This document shows positions 1 through 5,339 of a DNA stretch of 5,991 bases, one piece after another (the stretch's first letter is position 1; every line of letters begins with the position of its first letter). The notes under the pieces were generated by a model. It was not told the DNA's origin, made no database searches, and saw only the letters and a program-made list of their open reading frames with translations. Position numbers and translations under genes: made by a program. The DNA is taken from positions 1-5,991 of the forward strand of contig CAZBLH010000051.1 of the NCBI GenBank assembly GCA_964492775.1. Direction: 5' to 3'. Origin of the DNA: WRDS01 sp964492775. Its GTDB lineage: Bacteria; Actinomycetota; Coriobacteriia; Anaerosomatales; PHET01.

Positions 1-17
1 CTCGGCGCGGCGGATGA

Positions 18-242
18 TCGTGTGCGTCTCGAGGCACTGGAGACCGTGCTACAGCCGCAATTGCCGCTTGCAACGAGGTTCGCCACAAGAACCGCCATCG
101 CTACTGGAGTCCCGCGCACTGGCAGTGTTGGGGCTGCATGCGTTACGGCGGCGAACCTGAGAAGCGGTGCATGAAGAGCCCGGACGGCTGGGATGCATGT
201 CCGCAGGTCAACAAGGAGTTGGATCGGCGGCTACAGGCCTGA
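18..242 (+). CDS. Small cysteine-rich protein, 3' part, start unresolved
   Basis: The frame from 18 to the TGA at 240-242 reads like a real protein near its end. It has a basic/aromatic stretch (VRHKNRHRYWSP) followed by four cysteines with codons at 126, 135, 168 and 198, spaced C-x2-C-x10-C-x9-C, and it ends in a charged helix (QVNKELDRRL). Four such cysteines suggest a zinc or iron-sulfur site, but I do not recognise a named family. There is no ATG, GTG or TTG in frame before the first CxxC, and the ATG at 138 would remove that pair, so it is an unlikely start. Frame 1 at the window edge (containing DDRVRLEALETVL) looks like a plausible N-terminal helix. The gene may therefore begin upstream of the window and change frame around 45-70, through a real frameshift or a base error. 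The function is unknown. The stop directly abuts the TTG at 243 of the next gene. Confidence 0.5.
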   Translation, partial: SCASRGTGDRATAAIAACNEVRHKNRHRYWSPAHWQCWGCMRYGGEPEKRCMKSPDGWDACPQVNKELDRRLQA

Positions 243-654
243 TTGCAGGATCAAGAGACACTCGCGGTGCTCACGTTTGTGATGGCCATGCTGCTTGGTC
301 GGCTCGTCGCCCAACGACAGCGCCGTGCACCGGGTTCGCTTACCGCGCAGAGTCGCTTTGCGCTGCACGTTTGGACCGCCGTGATGACGGCCGTCGCCAC
401 AGCCGTCGCGCTTGCGCTTCCCGTGCTCGAAGGCGTCCTGCACGCAGGCACCTTTGTACTTCGCGGGTCTCATTGTGGCTGCTGGAGCAGGCATCTACTT
501 CCGAGCCACCTGGGCATGGCTCGGCGCCACCGTGGCGCTCGCTGCAGTGGTGTACTGGATCCCGCAGGAAGAACCGCGCCTCGCCGAGCACTTCGGCGCG
601 GAGTACGTCGCGTACCAGCGCAGGACGAAGGCACTTGTTCCGTGGGTATGGTGA
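243..654 (+). pseudogene. Isoprenylcysteine methyltransferase-like membrane protein, frameshifted
   Basis: Two overlapping frames together make one protein of about 136 residues. The first, from TTG 243 to about 452, encodes a short hydrophobic helix (LAVLTFVMAML), a basic loop and a second helix (AVMTAVATAVALALPVL). The second, from about 454 to the TGA at 652-654, encodes LYFAGLIVAAGAG, another helix, and an ending (EEPRLAEHFGAEYVAY, then LVPW) that is the typical C-terminal signature of the isoprenylcysteine carboxyl methyltransferase/PEMT-like integral membrane family. Members have several membrane helices and bind S-adenosylmethionine near this C-terminal segment; the substrate of bacterial members is usually unknown. 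Joining the frames requires skipping one base, most simply in the short T run at 453-455. The start is uncertain: TTG 243 directly follows the previous stop, and GTG 267 is an alternative. The gene is either inactivated or carries a one-base sequence error. Confidence 0.65.
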
Positions 655-681
655 ATGAGTGCTTGAGCGCCGGAGGGTAGA

Positions 682-720
682 CTGAATCACTCAGGGCATC
701 GAGCGCTCGATGCTATTCAG
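682..720. repeat. Nested palindrome in the spacer (18-bp perfect core)
   Basis: Positions 696-713 read gcatcgagcgctcgatgc, a perfect 18-bp palindrome. It is flanked by a second complementary pair, CTGAAT at 682-687 and ATTCAG at 715-720, so the whole can fold as a 6-bp outer stem, an asymmetric bulge and a 9-bp inner stem. It lies 28 bp after the stop of the methyltransferase-like gene and about 27 bp before the TTG at 747. No T tract follows. It could be a terminator-like structure, a site for a dimeric DNA-binding protein, or a cruciform; the sequence does not decide between them. Confidence 0.6.
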
Positions 721-746
721 CTGGTGGGGAGCTGCTGCGCTCGCGT

Positions 747-1403
747 TTGCGCCGCACTGGTGAGATTCGCCGTGAGCTGAGGTCGCTTGGAGGTCGCGTG
801 AGGATTCGCATCGGACCCGCCCCGGAAGACCCAGACTTCGACCCCGAGAGGGATGGCTGGACGAGGCTGCGCGAGCCCAGGCCTTCTGTGCTGCTGGCAG
901 TGGCGATTCCGCTCGGCATCCTGTTGGGTGGGCTAGCAGCTCTCGCGTGGAGCCCAATCGTTCCCATCGAGGCACCGGGCGCCGACTTGTCTTTGAGCGT
1001 CTCGGTTCCTGGCTTGCTCGGCGTGCTGGCGGCGCTTGTGGGGTTCATGGCACTCCACGAGGCGCTTCATGCGCTGCCCGTACTTCTCGGCGGATCGCGC
1101 GAGGACATCACGGTCGGTTTCTGGCCGCGTCATCTTGCACCGTACGTCTCATACGTCGGTGAGCTGTCGAGAAGGACACAGCTGCTCAGCGGAGTGACAC
1201 CCTTCGTCCTGCTGACCTTGGTGCCGGTGGTCGTAGCGCTGGTCGCTCCCGACACTGCCCGGTGGATGAGGGGCCTGAGTGTCCTGAACTGCCTAGGCTC
1301 CTCGGCGGATGTGATCTTGCTGGCGCTAATTGCTCGGCAGGTGCCCAAGAACGCGGTCACTCGCAGTCAGGGGTTTGCCACATGGTGGCGAGCAACGACC
1401 TAG
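747..1403 (+). CDS. DUF3267-type membrane zinc metallopeptidase-like protein
   Basis: This 218-residue protein has a soluble N-terminus ending in GWTRLREP, a membrane helix at about 48-67, and a second helix at about 88-111 that carries HEALH (residues 104-108), an HExxH zinc-binding motif. After a soluble loop come a third helix at about 150-167 (VTPFVLLTLVP) and a fourth containing NCLGSSADV, where Asp188 could be the third metal ligand. This arrangement fits the DUF3267 (putative zincin peptidase) family of small integral membrane proteins; substrates are generally unknown. The start is uncertain. TTG 747 gives the longest product and has a GGGGAG about 15 bases upstream. GTG 798 has GGAGGT at 789-794, only three bases away, and would remove 17 residues that the fold may not need. 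Frame use and GC-rich third positions support coding throughout. The stop abuts the broken ORF that follows. Confidence 0.85.
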   Translation: MRRTGEIRRELRSLGGRVRIRIGPAPEDPDFDPERDGWTRLREPRPSVLLAVAIPLGILLGGLAALAWSPIVPIEAPGADLSLSVSVPGLLGVLAALVGFMALHEALHALPVLLGGSREDITVGFWPRHLAPYVSYVGELSRRTQLLSGVTPFVLLTLVPVVVALVAPDTARWMRGLSVLNCLGSSADVILLALIARQVPKNAVTRSQGFATWWRATT

Positions 1404-1407
1404 GCTG

Positions 1408-1597
1408 CTGACGGCGTTCGACATCGTTTACCATGCGTCTCATCCGACGCGGATGGGCGCTCCGGTCTTGGGAGACGACAGACTGCTGGTGCGGCTGCCG
1501 ATCATTGGGGACGAGGTGGGCGCTGTCGTCCGATGACCGCGAGGACCTTGTCGGCCAAGTTGCCGGCATACTGGCCGAGTCAGGGGGAGCGCATTGA
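1408..1597 (+). pseudogene. Unrecognised coding remnant, apparently frameshifted
   Basis: Between the metallopeptidase-like gene and arr lies a stretch that looks coding in two successive frames. Frame 1 from about 1408 reads TAFDIVYHASHPTRMG and then a regular alternating segment (DRLLVRLPIIGDEVGAVV) with GC-rich third positions, ending at a TGA at 1534-1536. The next frame reads SDDREDLVGQVAGILAESG and stops at TGA 1595-1597, which makes a natural amphipathic C-terminal helix. Joined, they give about 63 residues, and joining needs one base skipped before 1534. I see no good start codon (CTG 1408 only) or Shine-Dalgarno sequence, and I do not recognise a family. A caution is that the arr frame is also open and GC-rich at third positions from 1533, so the second half is less certain. 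It may be the remains of a small gene or a gene carrying a base error. Confidence 0.35.
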
Positions 1598-1622
1598 GCT
1601 CTGCGGTGAAGGGGGTACGGCA

Positions 1623-2078
1623 ATGAGCGACCAGGAGTGGGTGCCGATCACCTACGACAACTGCGGCTCTGTGGAGGGCCCATTCTTCCACGGCACCAAG
1701 TCACTGCTGCATCCGGGAGACGAACTCGTACCCGGATTCGGCTCGAACTCCCAAGATGGCCGGGTGTCGAACAACATATATTTCTCGGCACTGGTCGATA
1801 CCGCTGCCTGGGGGGCTCAGCTTGCCGCGGCGCTGGCTGAAGTCCCAGGCAGAGGGCACATCTACATCGTCGAGCCGCTCGGACCTTTCGAGGACGACCC
1901 CAACGTCACCAACAAGAGGTTCCCGGGCAATCCGACCCAGTCCTATCGAACGCGCTCACCGCTGCGAGTAGTTGCCGAACTCGAGGAGTGGGAGGGCCAC
2001 AGCGAGGAAGCGCTGCAGGCGATGCTCGACAACCTCGCTCGGCTTCGCGAGCAGGGGCTCGACGTCATCGAGGACTAG
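1623..2078 (+). CDS. arr: Rifamycin NAD(+)-dependent ADP-ribosyltransferase (Arr)
   Basis: The 151-residue product matches the Arr family over its full length, about the size of the mobile Arr-2 protein (about 150 residues). Arr transfers ADP-ribose from NAD+ to the C23 hydroxyl of the rifamycin ansa chain and so inactivates the drug in the cytoplasm. Family hallmarks are present in order: GPFFHGTK with His23, NNIYFSAL with Tyr53, WGAQLA, YIVEPLGPFEDDPN with Asp91/Asp92, NKRFPGNPTQSYRT, and the C-terminal GLDVIED. His23, Tyr53 and one of the EDD aspartates correspond to the catalytic His-Tyr-Asp set described for Arr. ATG 1623 is chosen because AAGGGGG lies seven bases upstream and the family starts here. 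The frame stays open back to 1404, but that extension (for example from ATG 1533) is not part of the family. The gene appears intact and is the strongest functional call in the window. Confidence 0.96.
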   Translation: MSDQEWVPITYDNCGSVEGPFFHGTKSLLHPGDELVPGFGSNSQDGRVSNNIYFSALVDTAAWGAQLAAALAEVPGRGHIYIVEPLGPFEDDPNVTNKRFPGNPTQSYRTRSPLRVVAELEEWEGHSEEALQAMLDNLARLREQGLDVIED

Positions 2079-2130
2079 TGTTCATCGTCACGCGCCACAT
2101 CGGCAGCTCTTTGGTGGTGCGCGAGCAAAG

Positions 2131-2147
2131 GCGAGGCATCGCCTCGC
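2131..2147. repeat. Hairpin downstream of arr
   Basis: GCGAGGC at 2131-2137 and GCCTCGC at 2141-2147 are perfect complements around a 3-base loop. A competing pair, GCGCGAG beginning near 2119 and CTCGCGC beginning near 2143, could form a larger alternative hairpin from the same bases. It lies 52 bp after the arr stop and has no T tract after it. It may act as a terminator or a 3' RNA-stabilising stem for arr. Confidence 0.5.
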
Positions 2148-2224
2148 GCGCGACGACGGGCTGTAGAGCGCTTCCAGCGAGTCTGGGTACAGGCCCGATA
2201 AGGGCTTTGTCGGGTTGGGAGGCA

Positions 2225-2245
2225 CAACGACGTAGTCAGTCGTTG
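2225..2245. repeat. Inverted repeat just upstream of the RDD gene
   Basis: CAACGAC at 2225-2231 and GTCGTTG at 2239-2245 are perfect 7-bp complements separated by 7 bases. The right arm ends exactly where the Shine-Dalgarno sequence GGAGGT (2245-2250) of the RDD gene begins. A folded transcript or a bound dimeric regulator could affect that gene's expression; this is inference from position only. Confidence 0.45.
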
Positions 2246-2258
2246 GAGGTGCTGGCAC

Positions 2259-2846
2259 ATGCAGGATGAAACGATGGTCCCAGCCGGACTCCGGGTCCGA
2301 GTCCTCGCGTTCACGCTCGACTATCTGCCCATTGCAGCGTATCTGGGCGTGCTGGCGGCGCTTGGCGCGTGGTTCGCTCGATCCTCGAAGCCGATCGTCG
2401 GGGTGCTCTTCGGCGGCCCCGTTACTGGCGAAGCGAGCGGCTTCCTGCTCATCACGTTGCCTGTCACCTTGTACTTCGCGCTATCCGAAGCCTCGGCTCG
2501 CCAAGCGACCTGGGGCAAGGCTCGCATGGGTCTGGTGGTCACCGATCTTCGTGGCGCACGCGTGAGCCTTGTGCGGTCCATCGCTCGAACTTCCCTGAAG
2601 TTCATCCCGTGGGAACTTGCACATGCCTGCGTTTGGCAGATAGCGTTCGCTCGTGATCCGTCCGCGGTGATCTACATGATCGGCTTTGGGATTGTATGGC
2701 TCATCGTCGGCGCGAATGCCGCGAGTCTGTTGTTGACCCCGACCCGCCAGGCACTGTATGACCGACTGGCAGGCACCGTCGTCGTGCACTTGCGACGTGA
2801 CTCACGACCGTTACAAAGGGAGCATGACGAGGCGAGAACCAGCTGA
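2259..2846 (+). CDS. RDD family integral membrane protein
   Basis: This 195-residue protein has the RDD-family layout. A short N-terminus leads into RVLAFTLDYLP, with the conserved Arg and Asp21 at the start of the first membrane helix (about 24-42). A second helix follows at about 61-80 (FLLITLPVTLYFAL), then an amphipathic region with SIARTSLKFIPW, a third long helix at about 136-160, and the typical ending ALYDRLAGTVVV at about 165-176. A charged tail follows. RDD proteins are small membrane proteins of mostly unknown role; some have been linked to cation transport, but nothing here identifies a substrate. ATG 2259 is supported by GGAGGT at 2245-2250, eight bases upstream. The spacer before it is rich in hairpins, which suggests that it is expressed separately from arr. 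Confidence 0.88.
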   Translation: MQDETMVPAGLRVRVLAFTLDYLPIAAYLGVLAALGAWFARSSKPIVGVLFGGPVTGEASGFLLITLPVTLYFALSEASARQATWGKARMGLVVTDLRGARVSLVRSIARTSLKFIPWELAHACVWQIAFARDPSAVIYMIGFGIVWLIVGANAASLLLTPTRQALYDRLAGTVVVHLRRDSRPLQREHDEARTS

Positions 2847-2870
2847 GGGCTTCGGCTACCCTGCAGGTAG

Positions 2871-2936
2871 ATGAGCGCGACTCTCGCGCGCTACATTCGG
2901 CATGCGGCCAAGGAGGGCGGAGACAAGCGCGCATGA
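2871..2936 (+). CDS. Possible 21-residue leader ORF overlapping the HD gene start
   Basis: ATG 2871 opens a 21-codon frame (MSATLARYIRH, then AAKEGGDKRA) whose TGA at 2934-2936 overlaps the HD gene's ATG at 2933 as ATGA, the classic arrangement for translational coupling. AAGGAGGG at 2910-2917 lies inside it, too far (15 bases) to be the ideal ribosome site for the HD gene. A small hairpin (GCGCGA, CTC, TCGCGC at 2875-2889) lies at its start. The ORF's own ribosome site is weak. It resembles no protein I know and may be only a chance frame; I include it because of the overlap. Confidence 0.25.
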   Translation: MSATLARYIRHAAKEGGDKRA

Positions 2937-3430
2937 TTGCCACTATTGCGGAGCGAATGATCCGATACAACGGCACCGACATCCGCCGGATTGAGCATGC
3001 ACTCAAGGTTACCGCCTACGCAGGCTTGATTGCTCGACTGGAAGGCCTGGAGCCCGCGCTGATAGAGCGCATTACAATCGCCGCACTCCTCCACGACATC
3101 GGGATTCACGAGGCCGAAGCTAAGCACGGCTCGGCGGACGGCAGGTTCCAGGAGCTGGAGGGGCCGGCCGTAGCGGCGGAGCTCATGGCCGACCTCGGGA
3201 TGGTGCAACCGGAGCAGGAGCGCATCTGCTTCCTCGTTGGCCACCACCACACGCTGTGCGCGATAGACGGTATTGACTTCCAGATACTCGTCGAGGCCGA
3301 TTACCTGGTGAACGCTTCCGAGGACGAGTTCTCGGCGAACGCCCTGTGTTCGGTGCGTAAGAAGGTGTTCCGGACGGAATCGGGTACGGCGCTGTTCGAC
3401 AACATGTACGCCGAGCTACTTGCCGGCTAG
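2933..3430 (+). CDS. HD-domain metal-dependent hydrolase
   Basis: The 165-residue protein is essentially one HD domain. The metal-binding signature is complete: His22 in RIEHALKV, the HD pair His54-Asp55 in LLHDIG, a histidine cluster at 104-106 (GHHHT), and Asp123 in EADYLVN. HD proteins are metal-dependent phosphohydrolases acting on nucleotides or related phosphate esters; compact single-domain members like this one usually have unknown substrates. Nothing points to a (p)ppGpp synthetase or cyclic-di-GMP domain, and the HD-GYP motif is absent. ATG 2933 gives a family-like N-terminus. A GGAG at 2919-2922 lies ten bases upstream, and the overlap with the small upstream ORF may add coupling. 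The gene appears intact and sits between the RDD and reductase genes, which are functionally unrelated as far as can be seen. Confidence 0.88.
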   Translation: MIATIAERMIRYNGTDIRRIEHALKVTAYAGLIARLEGLEPALIERITIAALLHDIGIHEAEAKHGSADGRFQELEGPAVAAELMADLGMVQPEQERICFLVGHHHTLCAIDGIDFQILVEADYLVNASEDEFSANALCSVRKKVFRTESGTALFDNMYAELLAG

Positions 3431-3473
3431 TGCACGCGCAACCGCAGACTGCGCCTTGAGCACCTCCGAGAGA

Positions 3474-3486
3474 ACGGGTACCTAAC
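3474..3486. repeat. Left arm of inverted repeat flanking the reductase gene
   Basis: ACGGGTACCTAAC at 3474-3486 is the reverse complement of GTTAGGTCCCGT at 4144-4155 apart from one extra T. The two copies bracket the 3518-4135 gene almost exactly, 31 bp before its start and 8 bp after its stop. That arrangement could be a vestige of a small mobile unit or coincidence; there is no transposase and I see no target-site duplication. Confidence 0.4.
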
Positions 3487-3517
3487 CAGCAGCGGTGTAT
3501 TCGTCCAAGGAGTTGGC

Positions 3518-4135
3518 ATGCGCAAGATCATCACCACCACCTTCGTGTCACTCGATGGAGTGATGCAGGCGCCAGGCGGACCAGACGAGGACCGATCGGG
3601 GGGATTCGCCTACGGCGGATGGACTGCCGGGGCGGACTTCTGGGACGAGGTCGCGAGCGCCGCCATGCGGGCGATCATGCGCCAGCCGTTCGAACTCCTG
3701 CTCGGTCGGCGTACCTACGAGATCTTCGCCTCGTACTGGCCAACCGCAACAGAGGATCTGGATGTAGCGGTTCCATTCAACGAGACAGTCAAGTATGTGG
3801 TGTCGCACCAGTCTCTCGAGCTCCCATGGCACAACTCGAGGCTCATCACCGGCGACGTTGTCGCTGAGCTCAAGGATCTCAAGTCGATGGATGGGCCCGA
3901 CCTGTGGGTGCATGGCAGCGGCAATCTTATCCAGACGCTGCTCGCCAACGACCTCGTCGACCAGATGCTCGTCTGGACGTTTCCTGTGACCATAGGAAGT
4001 GGGAGGCGCCTATTCGCCGAGGGTACCCAGCCCAAGACCCTGCGCCTTGTCAAGTGTCAGGCAACGCCGAGCGGTGTCGTCCTTGCCACCTATGAGCCCG
4101 TAGGCGAGTTGCGAGTAGGCTTGGTTGGTGCCTAG
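3518..4135 (+). CDS. Dihydrofolate reductase family (RibD C-terminal domain) protein
   Basis: The 205-residue product begins MRKIITTTFVSLDGVMQAPGG, the N-terminus of the RibD C-terminal/YyaP-YwjB-like family, which shares the dihydrofolate reductase fold. Further hallmarks are LLGRRTYEIFASYWP at about 61-75, a central strand KYVVS, and the NAD(P)H-binding region HGSGNLIQTLL from residue 132, followed by NDLVDQMLVWTFPVTIGSGRRLF. Family members are presumed NAD(P)H-dependent reductases; most have unknown substrates and are not true trimethoprim-target DHFRs. ATG 3518 is supported by AAGGAG at 3507-3512, five bases upstream. The gene is intact and somewhat long at its C-terminus, where a tail after YEPVGE looks unconstrained. 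It is bracketed by a short imperfect inverted repeat and followed 15 bp after the stop by a strong hairpin, so it looks like an independent unit. Confidence 0.9.
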   Translation: MRKIITTTFVSLDGVMQAPGGPDEDRSGGFAYGGWTAGADFWDEVASAAMRAIMRQPFELLLGRRTYEIFASYWPTATEDLDVAVPFNETVKYVVSHQSLELPWHNSRLITGDVVAELKDLKSMDGPDLWVHGSGNLIQTLLANDLVDQMLVWTFPVTIGSGRRLFAEGTQPKTLRLVKCQATPSGVVLATYEPVGELRVGLVGA

Positions 4136-4143
4136 CATGAGAC

Positions 4144-4155
4144 GTTAGGTCCCGT
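4144..4155. repeat. Right arm of inverted repeat flanking the reductase gene
   Basis: GTTAGGTCCCGT is the reverse complement of the sequence at 3474-3486 with a single-base gap. It overlaps the left stem of the hairpin at 4151-4170. Confidence 0.4.
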
Positions 4156-4170
4156 GGCTTAGACCACGGG
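4151..4170 (+). terminator. Strong hairpin after the reductase gene, possible terminator
   Basis: CCCGTGG at 4151-4157 and CCACGGG at 4164-4170 form a perfect 7-bp GC-rich stem with a 6-base loop (CTTAGA). GACG at 4141-4144 and CGTC at 4173-4176 can extend it across an internal loop. It starts 15 bp after the reductase stop, in the right place for an intrinsic terminator, but lacks a T tract. GC-rich hairpins with a CCCGTGG-type stem also occur at ends of IS200/IS605-type elements, so a mobile-element remnant is an alternative. Confidence 0.45.
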
Positions 4171-4209
4171 TGCGTCCCGCATTGGCTCGCCTCGTCGTTT
4201 GGAGTCGTC

Positions 4210-4689
4210 GTGAATGGTTCTCGCAGTCCTCAAGAGTTGCTGGTGGCATATCGACAGGGACCACAGCTGCTGCGAGAAGCAGTGGCCGGGATGGACCGTG
4301 TGGCCCTGTGCGCTCGGCCTATCGCCGGAAAGATGAGCTCCTTGGAGGTACTGTGCCACATCGTCGACTCCGACCAGTTCATGTGCGACAGGATGAAGCG
4401 CACCATCGCTACTGAAAGACCGCTACTGATGGGCGCGGAGTCGTCGTCCTACTGTGAACCCCTGCGCTATCACGAGAGAGACATCGAGCGTGATCTGGCG
4501 CTGCTCGACGCTCAGCGCAAACAGATGGCTGCCGACCTTTCACGGCTACCCGCTGAGGCGTGGCTAAGAACGGCCGTCCACTCAGAGAACGGCATGCAGA
4601 CGCTACTGGAACTCTTCGATCATGCCGTGGACCACCTGGAGTCCCATGTTGTGGCCATCAAGGAGAAGCGACACGTACTCGGCCTGTAG
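4210..4689 (+). CDS. DinB family protein
   Basis: The 159-residue protein fits the DinB/YfiT-like four-helix bundle. The expected metal-site histidines are His50 in VLCHIVDSDQF on the second helix and the HxxxH pair His138/His142 in LFDHAVDHLESH on the last. The N-terminus (SPQELLVAYRQGPQLL) and GKMSSLEVLCHI match the common DinB opening. The fold is shared with bacillithiol- and mycothiol-dependent transferases, but most members have no known reaction. The name comes from a Bacillus DNA-damage-inducible gene and does not mean DNA polymerase IV. GTG 4210 is chosen because GGAG lies about six bases upstream and the family N-terminus follows directly; no closer in-frame ATG exists. The gene appears intact and lies 74 bp after the reductase gene, beyond the hairpin. 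Confidence 0.88.
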   Translation: MNGSRSPQELLVAYRQGPQLLREAVAGMDRVALCARPIAGKMSSLEVLCHIVDSDQFMCDRMKRTIATERPLLMGAESSSYCEPLRYHERDIERDLALLDAQRKQMAADLSRLPAEAWLRTAVHSENGMQTLLELFDHAVDHLESHVVAIKEKRHVLGL

Positions 4690-4709
4690 GGCTTGAGTCT
4701 CGCCGCAAG

Positions 4710-4805
4710 ATGAAGTCGTACACACGTGGCGTCTACACCAAGCGCGCCTCGGTCGAGCGAACCGACATGGCCGACATGGTGCACGAGCTCGGAGCATCAT
4801 GTTGA
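4710..4805 (+). CDS. Possible 31-residue ORF overlapping the GNAT start
   Basis: ATG 4710 opens a 31-codon frame (MKSYTRGVYTKRASVER, then TDMADMVHELGASC) that ends at TGA 4803-4805, overlapping the first codons of the GNAT gene by seven bases. It contains a perfect tandem 9-bp repeat, CCGACATGG at 4762-4770 and again at 4771-4779. It has no clear ribosome site and no family resemblance, and it may be an untranslated leader instead. The overlap would permit translational coupling if it is translated. Confidence 0.25.
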   Translation: MKSYTRGVYTKRASVERTDMADMVHELGASC

Positions 4806-5236
4806 TCCGCGAAGCCGGCGCCGGTGACATCGCTGCGATTGTGCGGGTGTGGCTTGAGGCGTCTCGCGAGGCGCATGCCTTCATCCCGTACGAGTACTGG
4901 GTAGCCCAGGCCGATGACATGCGGAACGTCTACGTGCCGAACTCCGAGACGTACGTTGCATGTGACGATCGAGGCGGGGTGCTGGGTTTCGTCTCTCTCA
5001 TTGATGACCACTTGGCAGCGCTCTTCGTCGCGCCCGCGCATCAGGGGCACGGTGTCGGGAGCGCGCTCATAGAGCACGCGAAGTCCCTGCGCGACTCGCT
5101 GACACTGGCGGTCTACACACGAAACGAGCTGGCCGCATCCTTCTATCGACGCCATGACTTCGATGCCGTGAGTAGCCGCGTCGATCAGGGAACCGCTGAG
5201 CCGGAGACGGTCATGCAGTGGCGCTCGGCCATGTGA
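4799..5236 (+). CDS. GNAT family N-acetyltransferase, YjaB-like
   Basis: This 145-residue protein is a compact GNAT enzyme, expected to move an acetyl group from acetyl-CoA to an amine in the cytoplasm. The N-terminal strand MLIREAGAGDIAAIVRVW and the motif AHAFIPYEYW are followed by a central strand (GVLGFVSLIDDHLAALFVAP). The acetyl-CoA pyrophosphate-binding loop QGHGVG (residues 82-87, Q-x-x-G-x-G type) leads into helix SALIEHAK, and the C-terminal part has NELAASFYRRHDFDAV. Overall layout and length resemble Escherichia coli YjaB, an acetyltransferase with no firmly assigned substrate. ATG 4799 has GGAG at 4791-4794 four bases upstream. It appears intact. A role in detoxification or protein modification is possible but cannot be told from sequence. 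Confidence 0.9.
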   Translation: MLIREAGAGDIAAIVRVWLEASREAHAFIPYEYWVAQADDMRNVYVPNSETYVACDDRGGVLGFVSLIDDHLAALFVAPAHQGHGVGSALIEHAKSLRDSLTLAVYTRNELAASFYRRHDFDAVSSRVDQGTAEPETVMQWRSAM

Positions 5237-5326
5237 CGAGCTCTTCTCGGCGCTTCATCGCATCGGGGTATATGCAGCATGCGTGCTTCGGCTGGAGACG
5301 GTGTCGCGCTTCCGGCACACACCGGC

Positions 5327-5333
5327 GAGGTGA
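5327..5333 (+). promoter_or_regulatory. Strong Shine-Dalgarno that fixes the start at GTG 5340
   Basis: GAGGTGA at 5327-5333 is a near-perfect complement to the 16S rRNA 3' end and stands six bases before GTG 5340. No comparable site precedes the other possible start, GTG 5400. This argues that the reading frame truly begins at 5340, upstream of the TGA at 5379. Confidence 0.7.
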
Positions 5334-5339
5334 GTTCTT

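Noticed and set aside
231..1133. Several long open frames on the minus strand across the left part of the window
   Set aside because: They lie opposite recognisable + strand genes, have arginine/serine-rich composition typical of shadow frames in GC-rich DNA, and contain no known motifs.
1533..1622. Longer arr start at ATG 1533
   Set aside because: The extra 30 residues are not part of the Arr family, no good ribosome site precedes 1533, and ATG 1623 has AAGGGGG at the right distance.
3430..4210. Integron attC site, suggested by ACCTAAC (3480-3486) and GTTAGGT (4144-4150), which match the RYYYAAC and GTTRRRY box consensus
   Set aside because: The boxes flank the gene in the wrong order for one attC site. 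No partner boxes at the right spacing were found in this or the other spacers, and no integrase gene is present.
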